This document shows positions 57,531-64,000 of a stretch of 64,000 nt of DNA, in pieces. Source of the stretch: Symbiodinium natans (lineage: Eukaryota > Sar > Dinophyceae > Suessiales > Symbiodiniaceae); assembly GCA_905221605.1 (NCBI GenBank), contig CAJNDS010002098.1, positions 419,374-483,373 of the forward strand, given 5' to 3'. Every line of letters begins with the position of its first letter. The stretch's first letter is position 1. The notes beneath the pieces were generated by a model, which worked only from the letters and a program-made list of their open reading frames with translations, was not told where the DNA came from and ran no database searches. Both the position numbers and the translations under genes were made by a program.

Positions 57531-58500
57531 GTCGCCTCCCTGTCCCTTGCTTCCGGGTAAACACCGCCAGACTGGGAACGTACTCAATCACCGGTGCATT
57601 AGGCTCTTCCGCCAATTTGTCCAGCTTTTCTTGAGTTGTTGGTTCCACCACCTCCAACTCTTTCACCAAAGATGTCACCTCGTCCGACAATGATTCCCTC
57701 CACTTTTCCAGCTCTTGCATGGCTTCTTGTGTAGGAATTGTTCTTGTTTGCAGGAACTCAACCTCCTCTGCTGCCTCAAGCGCGGTATTTTCTTGTACCA
57801 TTTGCTGAACTTGAGCTGCTTTGACCAAAAACTTCGAGAGCTGTTCCTCAGCCCTTTTTGCTTTAACCAGCCATTCTCTAGTCTCTGATCCTTTTTCCTC
57901 ATTCGACTCATTGGCCGATCCATGGAACTCGTCCAAAATGCAACATTCCTGTTCAGCAATTAGGCGTCGAATACTCAAATGCTCCTCTAGAGCCCATTGA
58001 TGCGCTTCGAACACAGCGTAGTCGACTTCCTCTGCAAGGTCGTCCAGCGAGGTCTCTTTCAACGTCATTTTTAACCACTTCCTTTTTTCACCTTCTTCAG
58101 CTTGTGGTTCCGGAAGAGGAAACTTGCATTGGAGAAGATAGCACCTATCCTTGTAGCTCAAACGCTCCATAAAAACAGGTGTGTACCCTGTCAAGGATAC
58201 CCTGTTCCCTTTCCAAGGCATAGGACCATGCAGTTTTCTCGGAAAGAACGACATGAAGTTCCAGTGGATATCGACCAATTTTCCAGGTAAGACTTTCTTC
58301 CCATAGGATTGCTCCACCACTTCAGCTCCTTCCTCTAAAACCTTTTCATCCTCAACCCACAGCTGACCATCTTTATAGTCACCAAAGCCACACACATAAT
58401 TGCAGCAATGTTTTTCATTGTGACTATCCCTATGCAATGACACCGGAGCATTGCACGAGATCTGAAGAGCAGAAAATTTGGCTTCAGGATTGTGGTGCCT
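57531..58500 (-). CDS. 2OG-Fe(II) dioxygenase-like domain plus coiled coil, inverted segment 2
   Basis: This 970-bp piece is open on the minus strand. It starts with RHHNPEAKFSALQISCNAP, then HRDSHN (His at 58432-58434, Asp at 58426-58428), GFGDYKDGQLWVEDE, and FFPRKLHGPMPWKGNR (His 58228-58230, Arg 58201-58203, H-x8-R), ending in a GYTP strand. HxD ... H ... R is the metal and 2-oxoglutarate signature of the double-stranded beta-helix dioxygenases, which include TET/JBP DNA oxidases. A long Glu/Lys-rich coiled coil follows, then EYVPSLAVFTRKQGTGRR, which joins the plus-strand RT start (ARICACGNF) exactly in frame. The other end joins RYLASFV of the integrase ORF. Oxidation of DNA bases is inference only. 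Confidence 0.75.
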
Positions 58501-60503
58501 GTGCCCGTATCTGCGCATGTGGAAATTTTATTTCGTCAACGGCAGCTACAGAATACGAAGGGCCGAGGTCCCTCAGTCGTCACTCGCTGTACGCTCCTGG
58601 TTTAGATTCAACTACATTCAGGTGTCAAGTGAGGCACGCAGCATATATGGTGTGGATCATCGCTGGCTTAGACATTTCCAAAGCTTTTCTGACGGCGCCG
58701 ATGAATAGGGCGCAAAGAGAAGGGCGTCTGGTGGTGGTGCAGCCCCCAAGGGCGGCGGTGAAATTGGGTCTTTGCACAAAGGAGGAGCGGTGGATTGTGA
58801 GAAAGGCCTTGTACGGTTTGGCCGAAAGTCCTGCAGCATGGGTGGAGTGGCGAGACCAACGTCTTCAAGGTATGTCTTGGGTGTCAAAGGATGGACAAGC
58901 AATGAGCTTTCAGAGGTCCAATGCAGACCCAAGTCTGTTCCTTATTATGGCACAAGAAAAGCCGGAAGGTGCAAGCAAGTTGGTAGGGACAATGGGTCTT
59001 TACGTGGATGATTTTTTGATGGCTGGGACTATGACAGTGCTCCGGGAAGCCTTGGAACAGATCAGGAAGGAGTGGAAAACTTCTGAACCCGAGTTCTGTG
59101 GTCCAGGCTGTGGTGATGGATTCCTGAAGTTTTTGGGTGTCCAAATCTGGTATCGAAATGGCAGCTTCTTTCTCAACCAGGAGGACTTCGTGAGAGATTT
59201 GCTGAACCGAAGAGGGTATCAGATTGATGAAACTGGAAAAGGTAGTAACCTGCCAATGGTGAAAGAAACTCCAGGTGAAGAAGAGGAGGTAGATATTCCT
59301 TCCTTGCGAGCGGCTCAAGGTGCCGTAGGGGAGTTCCTCTGGGTGGCAATCAAAACTCGACCTGATTTGGCGTTCTGCACGAGCCAGTTGTCTTTGTGGA
59401 CATCCCGAAGGCCGCGATTTGTGGTTAAAAAGGCTGAGGAGGTTTTCCGATACCTTGCTGCAACTCCAACGTTAGGCCTGACGTTCGGAGCAATCGCAAC
59501 ATGCGAAAAAGAAAGAAATGAGGTGTTGCGTTATGGACGAGGCGTTAAGGTGGTGGAGTCCTACGCGGATGCCAGCTTTGCGGCAGGTGAAAATGAAAAG
59601 AGCCACTCAGGAGCAGTGGTGGTGTGGGGTGATTGTCCAGTGATGTGGGCAACACAAAGACAATCAACGGTGGCTTTAAGTACGGCTGAAGCTGAATTAC
59701 ATGCGTCCATAGAGGGAGCAACGATGATTCAGTCGTGCACCCCTATAATTGCCGCTTTGGTTGGAACAGGTGAAGAATCGCTGCAAAAAGTGCTGTATAC
59801 AGATTCGGTTTCGACATGCTCAATCATTCAATATCCGGCTGGAAGCTGGAGGACAAGACACCTGAGAATTCGAGCAGCCGGTGTCAGGTCTCTGGTAGAC
59901 CGTGGTTATATGGTGGTCGCGCACCTTCGCGGTGAGTATATGATCGCTGACCTGTTGACCAAATTGATGAGTGGACAGGTGTATGCAAAGCAAAAGGCAC
60001 TTTGGGGTCTCCGACTGTTGGTACAAGGGACTGACTTGAAGAGGGCCTCGCTTGCAATGGCGGTCATGATGGTGGCTGCATCTCTGCAAGGGATGGCAAC
60101 CGGTGGAGAAGAAGTGTCAACTGCTGGTTTCTTTTGCTCAGAAGAAGGGGTGTGCAAGGTCGCCAACACATCTACGGTTATGGTTCTGGCTCAAGGTCTT
60201 GAAATGCTCGTCAACAATTCAGACCTTGTTGCGTATTTGGTGGCAGCAATTATACTCTGGGAGTTGGCATGGTGCCTCTTTCGGCAGCTGTATAAAAGGC
60301 TGTGGGTTAAGAAAGTGGTGGTTATTCCTGCGAGTGCCACTTTGTATACAACAGTGGGTGGGAACTGTATGCACGCAAGCAGTGACTGTGATGTTCTGCG
60401 ATATTCACAGCCCAGGGCTAAGACGCTTTGTAAGCATTGCCTCAAGGATGGCTGGGTGGTGAATGCCGAGTTCCTTGGTGAGGAACGGGCCGCTGGAACG
60501 TGA
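58501..60503 (+). CDS. Reverse transcriptase, RNase H and C-terminal extension
   Basis: Starts at the breakpoint (ARICACGNFIS); the open frame upstream to 58437 is antisense of inversion 2. RT motifs: LDISKAFLTAPM, RKALYGLAESPAAW, catalytic YVDD (Asp codons 59007 and 59010), KFLGVQIW, and the RPDLAF and TVALSTAEAEL blocks. RNase H acidic residues appear in YADAS, STAEAEL, LYTDSVS and MIADLLTK. After RNase H the protein runs on for about 180 residues: a hydrophobic stretch near codons 536-552, a stronger membrane-like helix DLVAYLVAAIILWELAWCLF near codons 596-615 (counting from 58437), and a Cys/His end (GGNCMHASSDC ... CKHC). Copia elements normally stop soon after RNase H. Confidence 0.9.
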
Positions 60504-60680
60504 ATTTTTCAAGTGCGAGGTGAAAAAATCCTCAATGGTAAGGGATTCGGCCAATGAGCTGAAGATTCGTCCTGGATGACGTAAAACCATAATATGCATT
60601 TCAAGCAGCTGGCTGCTGCCTAAATGGCGGTTTTTGGCCAAAGATCTGCACCTCCAATGTGTCCTAGGAAATCCTAGGAC

Positions 60681-60688
60681 AGGGGGAG
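60681..60688 (+). promoter_or_regulatory. Polypurine tract
   Basis: AGGGGGAG abuts the 3' LTR, the expected place and composition for the plus-strand DNA primer left by RNase H. Confidence 0.8.
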
Positions 60689-60899
60689 TGCGGAGCTGCA
60701 GCTGGTATTGTAGAAAGGAGTTAGTGTTGGGAGGTGAAGGGGTCAATGTACCCGGCACAAATTTTTGGCTCAAGAACTTGGGCAATGCGCCCTGAGGAAA
60801 AGTGTCTTTCTGGGTTTGGTGTTGGTCGGTCCAGGGGATCAAGGGCTTCTGTTGGGGTTGACTGTTTTGTTCCCTGTCCTCCTTCGGTTGCCCCCCGTA
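60689..60899 (+). repeat. 3' LTR of the Copia element
   Basis: Identical to the 5' LTR over 211 bp. It is preceded by a purine run and followed directly by the second TAGGG target copy, which fixes the element's right end. Confidence 0.95.
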
Positions 60900-60904
60900 T
60901 AGGG
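60900..60904. repeat. Target-site duplication TAGGG (right)
   Basis: TAGGG directly after the 3' LTR, continuing as GTTTAGGG; it matches the left copy and shows insertion into a telomere-like repeat. Confidence 0.85.
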
Positions 60905-60981
60905 TTTAGGGTTCAGGGTTTTGGGCTGTCTTTGGGGCTCGATGGGGCTTTTGAGTTTACGTATTGGCTCAGGATGGGGTT

Positions 60982-62746
60982 CATGTCTTGCTGGCGGCCT
61001 CTATGGCTTTTGGGACGTCGTCAGCACCGTCGGCGTCGTAATAGACCTTCGCGCGCGAGCTCGTGTGCCAGAGCATGCGAAGGCAGATGGAAACTGAGGT
61101 GCAGGGGGGGTCATCTGCCACATGCTGGGCTCTTCATACCATAGGGGCCTTGGGCTCTGGGTCTTTATTCCAAAGCCCTAGAAACTCCAAAGGCCTGAAC
61201 CCGACTCCACCCCCCCATCATGCCCGGAGATAACTCCGCGAGCACCCCTAAACCCTAAACCCCAAACCCTAAACGCCCTAAACCCTAAACCGTGGCAGCC
61301 AAGGAAAGGACCACGAGGTGCATCCGCGGGTCCTCATCCACCTGCCCATAGCTCCTCGGCACTCAAAAGGGGCACCTGCACCCCTGCAGGACCCTGCTAA
61401 AGTTTTAGACTCCAATAAGGCTCCGGGATTTTTTATGCGTCGAGGGCCTCAAGGGCCCAGGTTCATGGCGGTTATACGGCATTCTGGAGGGCCTTCAAGG
61501 CAGCAGACTGAAAGGCGGACACTGGGTGCCCGCGCTTCATGCTGCGGCCGGTCAGGGTCACCTTTTTCAGGCCGGACGCCTCCCTGACCTGTGTCCATGT
61601 AGCACCAGCAGTTTGGTCTAAGGGGGCGTATGAGGGGCAACAGATCTTTAGGGCGTCATCAGCGCATTTGTTTTGGATGTTTCAGGCTTCAGAGCTCTCG
61701 GTCCAGGGCACAGTCAAAACATGTCAAAACGCAATGGAGAGGCTCCTAAAACCCACGATCACTCTTGTTGTGACTTCGCTCTTGAATTGTGAGTCACCAC
61801 ACGGACCCTTTCTCCGCCAAGGAAATCATCCCCCTAGCAAAGAAAAACGACGTCCCAAACTCCTCCTGCATGCACGAAGTACAAACCCACAACCCTCCGC
61901 AAGCCCCGCAAGCCCCGCAGCCTGCCAAACTGCCCTGAATACCTCCTCCCCTGCCCTGCAAAACCCGACGGGGCTCTGTGCACTGCGACAGTGGGACGAG
62001 ATGGCGCTCGAGGTGGCTTGCATGCGCAAGCGGGAAAGCGTGTCAACTGTAGGCAGTGACGAGATTCGGGTCCGGCTGTCGGCGGGAGCCCTAGACCCTA
62101 AACCCTACGTGAACCCTAAACCCGAAACCCTAACCCTAAACCGTAAACCCTAAACCCTAAACCCTAAGCTACCCAAGAGACGGCCTCCTGCATGGCCCTG
62201 CCACGGGGGCCCTGGAGGAGCACAGCCTTGGAAGGCTTCTTGTCAAGGAGTGTGAAGACGACAGCGGTCAGTCTCAAAAGTCTAGGGCAGTTCAAGGTCA
62301 CACTGCACTGATCACTCTCACACACACACACACACTTTGTGCCTCTCCGGTTTGTGGAAGCAAAAGGAAAGCGGAACTGCTTGGAACTTGGGCTGCGCCG
62401 AAAACAAAGCATTCACAGCATCAAAACGCATGTCGGCTCCACTCCTTCGACTCTTACTCTTAATGCAAACGAACCCGGGGGCCTTCACTGCGGCATTGCA
62501 TCTGTATTTGTACTTGCATTGGCTGTATTATGTGCATTTTTGTATAGTTTCGCATCGTCCGTATGGTTTCCTGTTTGCATGTGCACTTGTCTTTGCATTT
62601 ATGCTTGCATTTGTGTCTGCATTTCAATTTGGATTTGAAAATCAGTTCTCAAAAATGATCCCATCCTGGGCCTCATGAGGGCCTCAAGCCGAGGGGCCAT
62701 GTCGGCGCCGTAGACGTTGCTGCGTCCGTTAATGCAGCGCTCGGAT
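60982..62746 (-). CDS. Candidate micro-exon gene, unidentified product (3' part)
   Basis: Not recognised. Exon-like pieces: 62746-62683 (SERCINGRSNVYGADMAPRLE region, CTCAG acceptor, GC donor), about 62271-62186 (VVFTLLDKKPSKAVLLQGP), 61588-61493 (VREASGLKKVTLTGRSMKRG, CAG|G acceptor, GC donor), 61375-61342 (VPLLSAEELWA, CAG|G acceptor, GT donor) and a terminal exon about 61093-60982 ending in TGA (VYYDADGADDVPKAIEA). Another possible exon lies at 62.09-61.97 kb, where both strands read plausibly. Codon use matches the uL4 exons. The stop is 83 bp from the 3' LTR of the retrotransposon, so the insertion sits just beyond its 3' end. Several joints are not phase-checked. Confidence 0.38.
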
Positions 62747-64000
62747 CTGAGGGCGCGGTGACTTGTGGACACGTGTGGGCCTAGAGAATTCAGCTGAGAG
62801 CAGGGGGGGAGTTTTTTTCAGCCTTTGCAGACCCGAACCCATACCGCTTCGATGGCCTAGCTGGAGCCTTTAAGACGATTTGAAGGTTCAAAACGGCTCT
62901 TCGGAACCCTGCAGAGCCATACAGTGGAGCATCCAGACTGTGGGAAATCCGAAGAGGTTTAGGGCTTTTCGGGCGGCACAGCATTGTGACAACTTGGGGT
63001 ATCGCAGCAGGCGCTCTGGGTTGCATGGGAGGCGGCTCTGGGTCCTTCTGCCCCCGCCTTTACAGGCTCTACATGGCCTCACCCATCGCTAAGTTGACCT
63101 TTGCAGCATGTCGGCTGGACATGTGCGAAAGGCACTAACACGTGCAACCTGGCAAGAGCTCCCCAAAGAGCTGCCCAGAGCTCGAAGCCACAACTCTGAA
63201 GCGCCCTTCTCTACGCGCCGAGCCGTTTAAGAATCCCTCCTCAGCCCCACATTTAACATTCCTCAGTCCCTACTCATCTCACCGAGGAAAAGGCTCAGAG
63301 AAGCGGACGAAAAGGCTTTGCTTCTCCTCTCAGCCACTCTCTGTTCTGCAAGCTTCCGGAGTGTCAGAGTTTAGGGGGCTTATAGGGGGCGTACTGCAGG
63401 ACTCAGGGTCCAAACAGTGGGCGGAAGTTGACGAAGGAAAATAGGGGCCTGAATATCTTTTTAATAGGGTTTTGGGGGTAGTATAACGGGACCCTAAGGG
63501 CATACTATTAGGTTTGGGGGGGGGGGGGGGGTATTGTAAAGGGACCCTAAGGGAATACTACTAGGTTTCAGGAGCAGGGGGGTGCTGGGGGGCTGCCAGA
63601 GACCTTTAGAGGCAGGACAGGGTTCAGGCTTCAGCGAAAGCCTGAGGCCGGAAGCCAAACCTCTGGGGGCGAGCACCATGCAAGCCCCTAAGACTCCACC
63701 AACACAAGCAAAACCTCCCTGCAAGCTTTCGCCTGGCTCGGGCCTTTGGTGTTTAAGAGCCTTTAAGGGTGACTGAAGCAGCCACCAGTTGTGGAGGGGT
63801 TGCAGGCCTTTTTGGGCCTAAGAGCCTTCACGCCTCGAAGAAGCCCATCAAGTTGGTCCCAAGACATCCTTCCACACATCAGAAAACCTTCGTCCTTTCA
63901 ATCCAAAAGTCGTAACACAGTCCCACCATCCCCGTGAACCTAAACCCTAAGCCCTAGACCCCAAACCCTTTAACCTAGAATCTCCCAAGAATGGCCTCAG
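62747..64000. other. Right end of window, nothing certain
   Basis: Contains MITE family A copy 6 and short CCCTAAA units near 63940. A plus-strand reading of about 100 codons at 63142-63444 has no ATG start and no recognisable domain. Confidence 0.5.
63440..63568. mobile_element. MITE family A, copy 6 with internal duplication
   Basis: AATAGGGGCCTGAATA start and TAATAGGGTTTTGGGGG core. The block GGGACCCTAAGGG...TACTA..TAGGTTT then occurs twice, split by a run of about 18 G. The right terminus is not the usual GACCCCTATA. Confidence 0.5.

Larger units (their letters stand above)
51011..60899 (+). mobile_element. Copia-type LTR retrotransposon with two internal inversions
   Basis: A 9889-bp element with identical 211-bp LTRs, a TAGGG target-site duplication, a half-tRNA primer-binding site and a polypurine tract. 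The order gag, protease, integrase, reverse transcriptase, RNase H is that of Copia/Ty1. Extra domains are a C5-methyltransferase-like module between protease and integrase, a 2OG-Fe(II) dioxygenase-like module between integrase and RT, and a hydrophobic C-terminal extension after RNase H. Segments 51872-52838 and 57531-58500 are inverted; reversing them restores a single reading frame broken only by a +1 shift at 55181. As assembled it cannot make its polyprotein, although identical LTRs point to a recent insertion. It is inserted in a TTTAGGG tract between two candidate minus-strand genes. Confidence 0.95.

Noticed and set aside
58437-58500. Apparent start of the RT ORF at 58437
   Set aside because: Antisense of inverted segment 2; the RT part joins the upstream polyprotein at 58501.
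1-64000. CRISPR arrays, bacterial operons, insertion sequences, riboswitches
   Set aside because: Regular repeats are telomere-like or simple arrays without unique spacers; genes are spliceosomal and eukaryotic.

Overview
The window looks like nuclear DNA of a dinoflagellate, most likely symbiodiniacean-like. Three things point there. Plant/alveolate-type telomere-like repeats (TTTAGGG and local variants) are scattered over the whole 64 kb. Introns almost always end AG|G and mostly start with GC or GA rather than GT. There is a large Copia-type retrotransposon whose gag pairs a CCCH finger with a CCHC knuckle. I saw no bacterial operon, CRISPR array, rRNA or convincing tRNA.

Layout. (1) About 0.7-32.5 kb is dominated by minus-strand genes cut into very small exons. 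The anchor is a complete gene for ribosomal protein uL4 (RPL4), 29720 to 15619: 24 exons of 14-71 nt, 1209 coding nt in 14.1 kb. Its stop lies 239 bp from the probable start of the next minus-strand gene (15380 down to 7292), which seems to encode a proline-rich protein with an RPPFE-like motif repeated over micro-exons. A further set of minus-strand micro-exons lies between 6936 and 719. The introns hold telomere-like tracts, hairpin MITEs, a 52-nt poly-C run and, in uL4 intron 7, a same-strand ORF resembling an F5/8C (discoidin-like) domain. (2) About 32.5-51 kb is repeat-rich: several foldback/MITE families, an octamer microsatellite inside a 0.7 kb foldback element, a 21-bp minisatellite with an inverted block, a diverged ~62-bp satellite, and scattered weak exon-like pieces, including a proline-rich gene at 48.0-48.8 kb. 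(3) 51011-60899 is a 9.9 kb Copia retrotransposon on the plus strand with identical 211-bp LTRs and a TAGGG target duplication; it sits in a TTTAGGG tract. (4) 60982-62746 holds minus-strand exons of an unrecognised gene, ending 83 bp from the 3' LTR.

The retrotransposon is the most unusual object. Between protease and integrase it carries a C5-cytosine-methyltransferase-like domain (HLFSG ... GGPPCRTVS). Between integrase and reverse transcriptase it carries a segment with the HxD ... H-x8-R signature of 2-oxoglutarate/Fe(II) dioxygenases. Two internal segments (51872-52838, 967 bp; 57531-58500, 970 bp) are inverted. Turning each back joins the reading frame exactly, apart from one +1 frameshift at a GCC TGA. 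The copy is therefore young but not able to make its polyprotein as assembled. Its primer-binding site matches the anticodon arm of initiator tRNA-Met, implying half-tRNA priming as in Drosophila copia and yeast Ty5.

Limits: uL4 and the retrotransposon rest on many independent motifs and matching phases. The other micro-exon genes rest on codon use, AG|G acceptors, GC/GT donors and phase only, and need transcript data.
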